Below are positions 34,812-43,097 of a stretch of DNA of 64,000 nt, piece after piece. Under the pieces are notes generated by a model. It ran no database searches. It was not told the origin of the DNA and saw only the letters and a program-made list of their open reading frames with translations. Position 1 is the first letter of the stretch; each line of letters opens with the position of its first letter. Made by a program: the position numbers and the translations under genes. The stretch spans positions 37,130-101,129 of the forward strand of contig JAEEJS010000020.1 of NCBI GenBank assembly GCA_016282015.1. The letters are read 5' to 3'. This DNA comes from Bacteroidales bacterium (GTDB taxonomy: Bacteria; Bacteroidota; Bacteroidia; Bacteroidales; F082).

Positions 34812-36473
34812 CTAATCAACCTTCTGGCCGAAGAATCTGATAATCAGATATAATGCAACAAAACCCATTAGGAATGCCGCCCATGACGGCATTCCTAATG
34901 CTGTTGGGAATACGCCTAATAACAATGCCACGGTGCCAACCGTCAATGCGTAAGGCATCTGTGTCTTAACGTGTTGCAGATGGTTGCATCCTGACGCCAG
35001 CGAACTCATGATGGTGGTGTCTGATATAGGAGAGCAGTGGTCGCCCATCACTGAACCTGCCATTACTGAAGCCACCACGTTGTAGAACAGCGGCATGGCT
35101 TGATCCACCGACAATCCGTGCTCCATGCTCAATGCCCAAGAGGCTGGCAAAATGAGGGGGTAAAGTATGGCCATGGTACCCCAAGATGTGCCTGTCGAGA
35201 AGCTTATCAAAGCTCCCAAAAGGAAGGTCAATACAGGAATCAGCATGGGCGAAAGCGAAAGCTTCAGCAACAGGTCGGAGACGAACTGTGCCGTGTGTAT
35301 GTCTCGTGTAACAAGAGAGATGGCCCATGCCATGGTGAGTATTATCACCGCATTGAACATCATTTTAAAGCCATCCATCATCTCTTCCATTATCTTGCCA
35401 AATGGCAGAGAACCGCGCATAACCGTCATGATTATAGCGGTTAGCAGCGACAGCAATGAGGCCCACATCAGAGCCGTGAAAGAGTCTGACTGCCCTATTA
35501 TTGACGACAGTTTCTCAATGAAGTTGAGATTGGTGTCATTCCAGATTTCGGGATTGTAACCGGTGAAAAACAGTCCGGCTATGGTGCAAAATATAAGTAC
35601 TGCCAGAGGCAGCACGGCATCAATGCCATGGGCTACCTTTGAGTTAGTCGCCACAGACTCCTCATTGGCAATCTCGCTCAAGCGTGCCTCACGTTCAGCT
35701 TTCAGCATAGGCCCGAAGTCGCGTTGGCTGAGTATTATCATCAACACAAATCCTAAGGTGAGTATGGGGTAGAAACTGTATTTGAGCGAACGGAAAAACA
35801 CTACGTAAGCCGAGGCATCCATCCCTATTTCCTCAATGCCGGCGTTTATATAGCTCAACTCGGCGCCTATCCAGGTGGTTACAAAGGCTATAGACACTAC
35901 CGGAGCGGCAGTGGAGTCGACTATGTAGGCCAGTTTCTGGCGTGATACCTTGAGTTTGTCGGCTACCGGACGCATTGTGTTTCCTACCATCAGGGTGTTG
36001 GAGTAGTCGTCGAAAAACATACAGATGTCCATCAAAAATGTTATCAACTGTCCGGAGCGGGGGCTCTTGGCGCGGCGCATCAGCCAGTTGACTATGGCGT
36101 GCATTCCACCGTTTGCCGAGATTATGCGCACCATGCCTCCGATCAGAATGGTGAATATTATGATGATGGTATGCTCATTGTTAAACAAAGCACCGGTAAT
36201 GTATGTGTCGACAACACGCAGCATGCCGTTACCCAATGACGTTAAAGGCGACTGACCGTCAAACAGATTCATTATAAATGTGCCGGCAAGAATACCAAAA
36301 AACAATGCTGATATCACTTCTTTCAGCAAGAGGGCTATCACAATGGCAATCAATGGAGGCATTATCGAAAGCCAGGTTGGCATGGGTCCTGAAATCGGCC
36401 CCAGGGCATACAGCAACTCCACACCTATAATCAAGGCGATAATCACTGCAAAGACAATCCATTTCTTTTTCAT
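34812..36473 (-). CDS. NhaC family Na+/H+ antiporter
   Basis: 553 residues with about 12-13 membrane segments. The family pattern is clear: FFDDYSNTLMVGNTMRPV, FSTGTSWGTMAILYPLILP and GDHCSPISDTTIMSSLASGCNH. Exchanges Na+ for H+ (or malate/lactate systems in some members) across the inner membrane. An isolated gene with a well-placed promoter upstream. Confidence 0.88.
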   Translation of the reverse strand: MKKKWIVFAVIIALIIGVELLYALGPISGPMPTWLSIMPPLIAIVIALLLKEVISALFFGILAGTFIMNLFDGQSPLTSLGNGMLRVVDTYITGALFNNEHTIIIIFTILIGGMVRIISANGGMHAIVNWLMRRAKSPRSGQLITFLMDICMFFDDYSNTLMVGNTMRPVADKLKVSRQKLAYIVDSTAAPVVSIAFVTTWIGAELSYINAGIEEIGMDASAYVVFFRSLKYSFYPILTLGFVLMIILSQRDFGPMLKAEREARLSEIANEESVATNSKVAHGIDAVLPLAVLIFCTIAGLFFTGYNPEIWNDTNLNFIEKLSSIIGQSDSFTALMWASLLSLLTAIIMTVMRGSLPFGKIMEEMMDGFKMMFNAVIILTMAWAISLVTRDIHTAQFVSDLLLKLSLSPMLIPVLTFLLGALISFSTGTSWGTMAILYPLILPASWALSMEHGLSVDQAMPLFYNVVASVMAGSVMGDHCSPISDTTIMSSLASGCNHLQHVKTQMPYALTVGTVALLLGVFPTALGMPSWAAFLMGFVALYLIIRFFGQKVD

Positions 36474-36494
36474 AAAAACTAAAAATAGTCATTG

Positions 36495-36525
36495 CAAAGT
36501 TACGGTATTTTTGAAAATGTGCCAA
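36495..36525 (-). promoter_or_regulatory. Promoter of the NhaC gene
   Basis: Minus-strand TAACTTTG at 36495-36502 and TTG at 36523-36525 with a 20-nt spacer. The ATG at 36473 is 21 nt downstream. It lies back-to-back with the LOG-gene promoter 36537-36567. Confidence 0.65.
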
Positions 36526-36536
36526 CAAAAAAAAGT

Positions 36537-36567
36537 TTTGCGCACAAAATTTTTTTTACTACCTTTG
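36537..36567 (+). promoter_or_regulatory. Promoter of the LOG-deaminase pair
   Basis: TTTG (36537-36540), a 19-nt spacer, TACCTTTG (36560-36567): one of the best consensus matches in the window. The leader to the ATG at 36635 is 67 nt, longer than for neighbours. Confidence 0.75.
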
Positions 36568-36634
36568 CAGATTGTATTTGTTGTAAACAATCAGACTGAT
36601 TATCCATTAAATCCGAGACGGAGAATAGTTTGGA

Positions 36635-37231
36635 ATGATGAAGAATATATGTGTTTTCTGCGGAAGCAGCATAGGTTTGGATAAGCGTTACGCTGAGGCG
36701 GCGGCACGTTTGGGCGAGTTGCTGGCCGACAATCGCTGCACACTGTATTACGGTGGCGGCAGCGTCGGTTTGATGAACGTAATTGCCAACAAAATGCTAG
36801 AAAACGGCCGCGAGGTTGTCGGAGTGATGCCCGATTTTCTGCTTGCTCATGAGATCGGTCATCCGAACATCACAAAGATGATTCCGACCAAGACTATGGC
36901 TGAGCGCAAGGAGATACTGATGCGTGAGTCTGACGCTTTCATAGCCATGCCAGGAGGTTTCGGCACCCTCGACGAGATAACTGAGGTGGTGGTGGCCGAC
37001 CAGCTGAGGTTGATGGACAAGCCTTTGGCGCTTTACAACACTCTCGGCTATTTTGACGGTATTATCAGCTGGATTAAACGCGGCATAGAAGACGGTTTTG
37101 TGCGCAGTGAGCATTACCATAACATCATAGTCACTGATGACCCTAAAGAGTTGTTGGAGAGGATGGAGAACTACAAGCCGTTGAGAGTTGAAAAGTGGAT
37201 TAAAGACATTAAGGACGAAGTTAAAAATTAA
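36635..37231 (+). CDS. LOG family nucleotide 5'-monophosphate phosphoribohydrolase-like protein
   Basis: 198 residues (start may be the second Met, 36638). Rossmann fold of the TIGR00730/LOG (lonely guy) family. The nucleotide-binding motif PGGFGTLDE (106-114) and the preceding MxxRK (M88, R91, K92) are complete, as is the N-terminal ICVFCGSSIG. LOG enzymes cut base-ribose-5-phosphate bonds, releasing a free base; cytokinin-type and AMP substrates are known. Bacterial housekeeping function is unclear. The kinase-deaminase gene begins 5 nt downstream, so the two are one transcription unit. Confidence 0.9.
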   Translation: MMKNICVFCGSSIGLDKRYAEAAARLGELLADNRCTLYYGGGSVGLMNVIANKMLENGREVVGVMPDFLLAHEIGHPNITKMIPTKTMAERKEILMRESDAFIAMPGGFGTLDEITEVVVADQLRLMDKPLALYNTLGYFDGIISWIKRGIEDGFVRSEHYHNIIVTDDPKELLERMENYKPLRVEKWIKDIKDEVKN

Positions 37232-37236
37232 AAATA

Positions 37237-38274
37237 ATGAATATTATAGGAATTACAGGGACTTTGGGTGCTGGAAAAGGTACCATAGTTGAATATCTCG
37301 TTGAGAAAAAAGGCTACGTCCACTATTCGGTGCGCGCTTTTCTGGCTGAAGAGATAAAACGCCGTGGCATGGAAGTGAATCGCGACACCTTGACAGCTGT
37401 CGCCAACGAGCTTCGCGCCAACAATAGCCCGAGCTACATAGCCGAGCAGTTATACGACCGCGCCTACAATAACGGTAAGGATGCCGTCATCGAGAGCATT
37501 CGTACTCCAGGCGAAATCAAGGCTTTGCGAGCAAAAGGCAACTTTAATCTGTTCGCTGTGGACGCCGACCGTAAGGTGCGCTACGCCCGCATTACGGAGC
37601 GCAAGTCGGAGACCGACTCGGTGAGCTTCGAGACCTTCGTGTCCAACGAGGAGCGTGAGATGAACAATGCCGACCCTAACAAGCAGAATTTAGGCGAATG
37701 CATACATCAGGCCGACTATGTATTCCAAAACAACGGCACCATAGAGGATCTTCACAACAAGGTGGAGGGAGTGTTGCAGGAAATTGAAGAAAAGAAGTAC
37801 AAACGCCCATCATGGGATGAGTATTTCATGAACTTGGCCGACACAGTGGCCGAGCGTGCCACCTGCGACCGTGGCCGTAGCGGCTGTGTCATAGTGAAGG
37901 ACCGTCAGATTCTGGTGACCGGTTATGTGGGCTCGCCCCGCGGGCTCGCCCACTGCGACGAGGTGGGACACTTGTTCCGCAAGATGATCCACGCCGACGG
38001 ACGTATCACTGAGCACTGCGTGCGTACCGTTCACGCCGAGCAGAACGCCATCGCTCAGGCGGCACGTCGCGGCATAGCCTTGGAAGGCAGTACATTGTAT
38101 TGCAGAATGACACCTTGCCGAACCTGTGCCATGCTCATCATCAACTGCGGCATAGTCCGTGTGGTTTGCCAACGCAAATATCACGATGGAGCAGAATCGG
38201 AAGAGATGTTCCGCCAGGCAGGAATCAAACTGGAATACGTTTACGACGAAGTGCAGACGTACGAACGTCAGTGA
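37237..38274 (+). CDS. P-loop kinase/deoxycytidylate deaminase fusion
   Basis: 345 residues in two parts. Residues 1-180 form a P-loop NTPase/NMP-kinase-like domain (dephospho-CoA kinase style) with Walker A GTLGAGKGT (8-16), RAFLAEEIKRRG and ERKSETDS. Residues 190-345 form a ComEB-type dCMP deaminase: HCDEVGHLF (239-247), zinc His and Glu in HAE (266-268), and PCRTC (293-297). dCMP deaminase makes dUMP. The two-domain order matches that of DcdV/AvcD antiviral deaminases, although this protein is shorter than those I recall. It could equally be a housekeeping enzyme. Its stop interlocks with that of convergent pdxA over 7 nt. Confidence 0.85.
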   Translation: MNIIGITGTLGAGKGTIVEYLVEKKGYVHYSVRAFLAEEIKRRGMEVNRDTLTAVANELRANNSPSYIAEQLYDRAYNNGKDAVIESIRTPGEIKALRAKGNFNLFAVDADRKVRYARITERKSETDSVSFETFVSNEEREMNNADPNKQNLGECIHQADYVFQNNGTIEDLHNKVEGVLQEIEEKKYKRPSWDEYFMNLADTVAERATCDRGRSGCVIVKDRQILVTGYVGSPRGLAHCDEVGHLFRKMIHADGRITEHCVRTVHAEQNAIAQAARRGIALEGSTLYCRMTPCRTCAMLIINCGIVRVVCQRKYHDGAESEEMFRQAGIKLEYVYDEVQTYERQ

Positions 38275-39281
38275 CGGTTGTTCAGAATATCAATTGCAAG
38301 GAATATCGCGTGCCTCAATGCTTCGGGGTCCGCGATATTTTTATTGGCGATGTCGTAACCTGTGCCATGTATTGTCGAGGTGCGTACCACTGGAAGTCCG
38401 GCTGTAAAACTAACGCCTCCGTCCACTGCTAGCACACGGAACGGAATCAGACCCTGGTCGTGGTACATACTGAGTACGCCGTCGTATTTGAGCCAGGTGT
38501 CCGAGCCGAAGAAACCGTCGGCAGGGAAGGGGCCGAAGGCCATAATGCCGTTGTTTTTGGCCTCTTCAATGGCCGGGCGGATTATGTCGTCGTCTTCGTT
38601 GCCTATCAGGCCGTGGTCGCTGGCGTGAGGGTTGAGACCCAAAACAGCTATTTTAGGAGCCTGTATGCTGAAATCCTTTATCAGAGCGGAGTTCATAAGC
38701 TTCAACTTCTTGACAATCAAATCCTTGTTGATAGCTGAAGGCACCTCTTTAAGCGGGAGATGGTTGGTAACAAAACCAATGCGGAGTTTCTCTGAAACCA
38801 ATATGGTAATGTATTCATTATCAGGGAAAAACGATTTAATGTAGTCGGTCTGTCCCTTGAACTTGAACTGATCCGATTGAATGTTGGATTTGTTGACAGG
38901 CGCTGTCACCATGGCGTCAATCAGGCCGCTACGCAGGTCGTTAGTGGCCAGCTTCAGTGCCGCAAACGAGGCTTTGCCCGCTGTGGGTGTGGAAAATCCC
39001 GGTTCAATCTTCAACTCTTCGTCGGTATGGTTGATGATGTTGATGCGTTTGGGCTGAGCCTGCGAAGCGTCGCGTATAACTGTATACGACATTTCCTCCA
39101 TGCCGAAATTTTTCTTGTAGTATGAATAAACTTTCGACTGCCCGTAAACTATGGGAATAAAAGAATCTAAAATGCGCGGGTCGGCTAAAACCTTCAGAAT
39201 CACCTCATAACCAATACCGTTTATATCACCCTGTGTGATGCCGATTTTGGGGAGGCCAAAAGACTTGTTGATTGGTACCAT
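38268..39281 (-). CDS. pdxA: 4-hydroxythreonine-4-phosphate dehydrogenase
   Basis: 337 residues from the ATG at 39281; the frame extends to 39335 but a promoter box (39305-39312) sits in that extension. PdxA oxidises 4-phosphohydroxy-L-threonine in the deoxyxylulose-dependent pyridoxal-phosphate pathway. Signature segments: IGITQGDINGIGYEVI, APVNKSNI, LGLNPHASD and MYHDQGLIPFR, with metal-binding His residues. No pdxJ in the window. Confidence 0.93.
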   Translation of the reverse strand: MVPINKSFGLPKIGITQGDINGIGYEVILKVLADPRILDSFIPIVYGQSKVYSYYKKNFGMEEMSYTVIRDASQAQPKRINIINHTDEELKIEPGFSTPTAGKASFAALKLATNDLRSGLIDAMVTAPVNKSNIQSDQFKFKGQTDYIKSFFPDNEYITILVSEKLRIGFVTNHLPLKEVPSAINKDLIVKKLKLMNSALIKDFSIQAPKIAVLGLNPHASDHGLIGNEDDDIIRPAIEEAKNNGIMAFGPFPADGFFGSDTWLKYDGVLSMYHDQGLIPFRVLAVDGGVSFTAGLPVVRTSTIHGTGYDIANKNIADPEALRHAIFLAIDILNNRH

Positions 39282-39304
39282 GGGAGCTGCTCGTTTTACG
39301 CCGT

Positions 39305-39336
39305 CAAAGTTATAAATTAAATTTTTTAAATGCAAA
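39305..39336 (-). promoter_or_regulatory. Promoter of pdxA
   Basis: Minus-strand TAACTTTG (39305-39312) and TTTG (39333-39336) with a 20-nt spacer, an ideal Bacteroidota promoter. It sets the pdxA start at 39281, 23 nt downstream. Confidence 0.75.
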
Positions 39337-39383
39337 TAAAATTTTAAAAAAATAATTGTCAGCGATTTACGTTAAAATTTTAG

Positions 39384-39391
39384 TAATTTTG
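39384..39391 (+). promoter_or_regulatory. -7 element very close to the murF-alr start
   Basis: TAATTTTG ends 4 nt before the ATG at 39396. Transcription from here would begin at or next to the start codon, implying a leaderless mRNA, or use of the in-frame GTG at 39408. TTG at 39356-39358 is 25 nt upstream, slightly far. Confidence 0.45.
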
Positions 39392-39395
39392 CGGT

Positions 39396-41906
39396 ATGCG
39401 AAACGAAGTGTATACAATAAAGCGAATAGCCTCTGTTGTTGGAGGTGAAGTGATTGGTAATCAATCGGTTGATTATATCATAAGGAATATCCTTTTCGAC
39501 AGCAGACTGTTTGTCGAACCGGAGAATACAGTGTTTTTCGCCCTCACCGGTGGCAGAAACGACGGCCATAAATACATAGCTGAACTGTATGAAAAAGGTG
39601 TCCGTGCTTTTGTTGTAAACGCTTTTTCTGATACAAATTCGTATAATAATTATCCCGAAGCCGCATTCATTGTGGTCGATAATACCTTGGCCGCGCTGCA
39701 AAAACTGGCCGCTTACCATCGCTCGCAGTTCGACATTCCGGTGGTGGGAATCACAGGCAGCAACGGCAAGACGGTGGTCAAGGAATGGCTGTATCAGATG
39801 CTGTCGCCATCGATGACAGTGTGCCGTAGTCCAAAGAGTTACAATTCGCAGATAGGTGTTCCTCTATCGGTGTGGCAGCTCAACAACTCACACGACATAG
39901 CCCTGTTTGAGGCCGGAATATCCCGTCCTGACGAGATGCAAAAGCTGGCTGAGATAGTTAAGCCGACCATAGGCGTGTTCACCAACATTGGACCGGCTCA
40001 CGGCAAGAATTTCGAGAACATACAGCAGAAAATTGAAGAAAAATTGAAGTTGTTTTGCAATAATATTGAAAAACTTGTTTATTGCAAAGACAATTCTGAA
40101 ATAGCGGAAATCATAGCCCGGCACGACATACACACCTTTTCATGGAGCCGGAATGACAGGGATGCCAATTTGTTTATTGCATCGGTTAACAGCAATAGTG
40201 ACAATACTGTCATTAAGGCGGTCTATCATGGCAAGGAGATAAGTGTCACAATTCCGTTCATAGACGACGCCTCCATAGAAAACGCCATCAACTGCTGGTG
40301 TGTTCTGCTGCTTCTGAACTTCCCCAACAAAACCATAGCCAAGCGCATGGAACATCTCGAATCGGTGGAGATGCGTATGGAACTCAAGGCTGGAGTTAGA
40401 AACTGCTTGATAATCAATGATTCATACAACAATGACCTCAACGCTTTGGCAATAGCCCTGTCGTTTATGAATGCCCAGCATCATGACAACAAGGTGCTCA
40501 TACTTTCGGATATTCTCCAAAGTGAGCTGCCCGAAGAGGTTTTGTACAAAAATGTAGCTCAACTTGTTGATAACAAGGGCGTTGACACATTTATCGGCAT
40601 AGGTCCGGCCCTCTGCTCTTTGTTCAAACCGGGCGGCAAAATCGCCTTAAGCGAAAAGATCACCTCATATTTTTATCAATCGACCTCCGATTTTCTCGCC
40701 AACCATCCGATGCAGTCTTTCGACAGTCAGATTGTGCTGTTGAAAGGTGCCCGTAACTTCCAGTTCGAGCGCATAATGAAGATGCTGCAGCAGAAGTCAC
40801 ACGAGACGGTTCTCGAGGTGAATCTCGACAATCTTGTACAGAACCTTAATTATTACCGCGCCAAACTGAAAAAAGAGACCAAGATTATGGTGATGGTGAA
40901 GGCATTCGCCTACGGCAGCGGCAACTACGAAGTGTCTAACACCTTGGCTTTCCACAATGTCGATTATCTGACCGTAGCTTACGCCGATGAGGGTGTGGAT
41001 TTGCGCAACCGCGGCATCAAACTGCCTATCATGGTGATGACGCCTGAGACTAACACTTTCGATCACATCATCAAGTACAATCTGGAACCTGACATTTACA
41101 GCTTCCGCAGTCTGTCGCAGTTGGAAGACGCTATAAATCAGTTGGATGCGGAGCTAAAGGAGCCGGTTGGCATTCACATCAAACTCGACACTGGTATGCA
41201 CCGTCTGGGATTCCTGCCCGAAGATATCGACACTCTGATTGAAAGAATCAAAGCCAATCCGAAATTGACGGTAAAGAGTGTGTTCTCGCATCTGGCCACC
41301 AGCGACATGCCTGAGCAGAGCGATTTTGTGATGCATCAGATAGGCAAGTACGAGGCTATGAGTTCCAAGATAGTGTCGGCTTTCCCGTATCCGATAATCC
41401 GTCATATTCTGAACACTGCCGGAGTGTCTCGTTTTACCGAATATCAGTACGACATGGTGCGTCTGGGCATAGGAGTGTACGGAGTGTCACCATGTGAGGA
41501 AGACCGTGGCAAGCTGCATAATGTGATGTCGCTTAAGACCACCATCAAGCAAATCAAGGAATATGGTCCGGGAGAGACCGTGGGTTACGGGCGCAACGGT
41601 AAGATTACCAAACCGACCCGAATTGCCGTCGTTCCCATTGGGTACGCTGACGGATTGCGCCGCCGACTCGGCAACGGCAAGGCCTGTTTCTGGGTCAACG
41701 GTATGGCGGCGCCCATAGTGGGCAACGTATGCATGGACCTCTGCATGATAGACGTCACCGGCATCAATTGTCAGGAAGACGACACTGCCGTCCTCTTCGA
41801 TGATAATCATCCGATAGAAGCCATAGCGGAAGCCTGCGACACCATTCCATACGAAATCATGACGCGAATTTCACAACGCGTAAAGCGAATCTACGTGAAA
41901 GAATAA
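39396..41906 (+). CDS. Bifunctional MurF ligase/alanine racemase
   Basis: 836 residues. Residues 1 to about 460 are MurF (UDP-MurNAc-tripeptide:D-Ala-D-Ala ligase) with ATP loop GITGSNGKTVVKEW and the INDSYNNDLNALAIAL segment. From about residue 467 the chain is a fold-III alanine racemase: PLP lysine K502 in MVMVKAFAYGSGN, KLDTGMHRLGF, the catalytic Tyr in VGYGRNG, and PIGYADGLRRRLG. The fusion couples D-Ala supply to its use in peptidoglycan precursor synthesis and is known in Bacteroidota. Note the missing usual separate alr. The ATG is unusually close to the promoter box; GTG at 39408 (VYTIKRIA) is an alternative start. Confidence 0.95.
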   Translation: MRNEVYTIKRIASVVGGEVIGNQSVDYIIRNILFDSRLFVEPENTVFFALTGGRNDGHKYIAELYEKGVRAFVVNAFSDTNSYNNYPEAAFIVVDNTLAALQKLAAYHRSQFDIPVVGITGSNGKTVVKEWLYQMLSPSMTVCRSPKSYNSQIGVPLSVWQLNNSHDIALFEAGISRPDEMQKLAEIVKPTIGVFTNIGPAHGKNFENIQQKIEEKLKLFCNNIEKLVYCKDNSEIAEIIARHDIHTFSWSRNDRDANLFIASVNSNSDNTVIKAVYHGKEISVTIPFIDDASIENAINCWCVLLLLNFPNKTIAKRMEHLESVEMRMELKAGVRNCLIINDSYNNDLNALAIALSFMNAQHHDNKVLILSDILQSELPEEVLYKNVAQLVDNKGVDTFIGIGPALCSLFKPGGKIALSEKITSYFYQSTSDFLANHPMQSFDSQIVLLKGARNFQFERIMKMLQQKSHETVLEVNLDNLVQNLNYYRAKLKKETKIMVMVKAFAYGSGNYEVSNTLAFHNVDYLTVAYADEGVDLRNRGIKLPIMVMTPETNTFDHIIKYNLEPDIYSFRSLSQLEDAINQLDAELKEPVGIHIKLDTGMHRLGFLPEDIDTLIERIKANPKLTVKSVFSHLATSDMPEQSDFVMHQIGKYEAMSSKIVSAFPYPIIRHILNTAGVSRFTEYQYDMVRLGIGVYGVSPCEEDRGKLHNVMSLKTTIKQIKEYGPGETVGYGRNGKITKPTRIAVVPIGYADGLRRRLGNGKACFWVNGMAAPIVGNVCMDLCMIDVTGINCQEDDTAVLFDDNHPIEAIAEACDTIPYEIMTRISQRVKRIYVKE

Positions 41907-41909
41907 GAT

Positions 41910-42968
41910 TTAAATTTTCTTCAGTAAAATCAAGTAAACCGGGAAGTGGTCGGAATAGCCTGCCAGCCATACTCCGCCGGCGAATGAACGCCACGGATAG
42001 CCGTTGTAGCGTCCGTCGTGCTGTTTCAAGAACTCCTTGGAGTGTACCATGGGTTTGAGCAGCTGGTAGGTGGCGTACGGATCGTTTTCGTCTTTGAGCA
42101 GTGCCGGAGTGATGATGCACTGGTCGAGCACGCCTTTCACGTCGCGATAGTAGTTGGTGCCTTCGCCGTTTTTATGCATCTTCCACATCGGATTGTAGAA
42201 ATCGCCATCTTTCATGTCCTCTACACGTCCTTTAGCGCGCAGCCCCTCGGTGATGCTCTTGTTGGTGGGGTAGTCGTTGTAGTCGCCCATCATCACTATT
42301 TTGGCATTGGGTTTGTCGGCCAAAATGGAGTCGGCTATGTGGCGGCACAAGCTGGCGGCAGCCATACGACCTGGCAGTGAGCGTTTCTCTCCGCCGTAGC
42401 GTGAAGGCCAGTGCATGACTATGAAGCTGAACTCCTCGTCGTCGAGTATACCGGTCACCACGAGCTGATCGCGCGATATGAAGTTGGGCTGGTTTGGAAC
42501 CTCCAAACGATATGATTTATGGTTGGTCACCTTGAAAAACTTCGGATTGTAAAGCAGAGCTACGTCTACGCCACGACGGTCTGGTGAGTCGTAATGCACT
42601 ATCTGGTAGTTGCGGTTGGCAATTTCGGGCTGTTTCACCAGATCCTCAAGCACCTGACGGTTCTCTATTTCCGATACACCCAGTACCCAAAGTCCCTCTG
42701 GCGTGCTGAACTTTTCGCCTTTGTCAGTACCTATGGTCGAGATGGCATACGCCATGTTGTGCAGTTTTTTGGTGTATTTTTCCGTATTCCAGGCATTTTT
42801 GCCGTTGGGAAGAAATTCCTCGTCGTTCTTATGAGGGTCGTTGATGGTGTCATAGAGGTTTTCGAGATTGTAGAATCCTACCAGACCCATTTTAAACTGC
42901 TGCTGGGCATACGAGGCAGCCACGGAAAGCAGTATGATAACTGCCAAAATGCTGAGTTTTCTTGCCAT
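41910..42968 (-). CDS. Secreted endonuclease/exonuclease/phosphatase (EEP) superfamily protein
   Basis: 352 residues from the ATG at 42968; the longer frame to 42995 runs into a promoter box. Signal peptide ending AASYAQ. The EEP (DNase I-like) fold shows GFYNLENLYDTIND (metal-binding Asn and Glu), VLGVSEIENRQVL, HYDSPDRRGVDVALLY, VMHWPSRYGG, MGDYNDYP (Asp/Asn pair) and the terminal YSDHFPVYLIL. Members cleave phosphodiesters in DNA or phosphoesters in sugars and lipids. Exported and divergent from a TonB receptor with DUF5689 lipoproteins, it may feed that uptake locus. Confidence 0.88.
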   Translation of the reverse strand: MARKLSILAVIILLSVAASYAQQQFKMGLVGFYNLENLYDTINDPHKNDEEFLPNGKNAWNTEKYTKKLHNMAYAISTIGTDKGEKFSTPEGLWVLGVSEIENRQVLEDLVKQPEIANRNYQIVHYDSPDRRGVDVALLYNPKFFKVTNHKSYRLEVPNQPNFISRDQLVVTGILDDEEFSFIVMHWPSRYGGEKRSLPGRMAAASLCRHIADSILADKPNAKIVMMGDYNDYPTNKSITEGLRAKGRVEDMKDGDFYNPMWKMHKNGEGTNYYRDVKGVLDQCIITPALLKDENDPYATYQLLKPMVHSKEFLKQHDGRYNGYPWRSFAGGVWLAGYSDHFPVYLILLKKI

Positions 42969-42992
42969 AAGTTTGATGTTCAAATTTGGGTA

Positions 42993-43000
42993 CAAATATA
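42993..43000 (-). promoter_or_regulatory. Candidate -7 element for the EEP gene
   Basis: Minus-strand TATATTTG, 24 nt upstream of the ATG at 42968. No strong -33 partner. Confidence 0.45.
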
Positions 43001-43070
43001 CTGGTTTTTTTGATTATTCCCATGCTTTAATTATTTTTCACCTTTTTTATTTTTACGTGGGAAAAATCCC

Positions 43071-43078
43071 TATCTTTG
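43071..43078 (+). promoter_or_regulatory. -7 element for the TonB receptor operon
   Basis: TATCTTTG, 19 nt upstream of the ATG at 43098. The region upstream is T-rich without a clear TTG, so the -33 box is weak and an activator may be needed. Confidence 0.5.
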
Positions 43079-43097
43079 TGCGATTAAAATCCAATAA

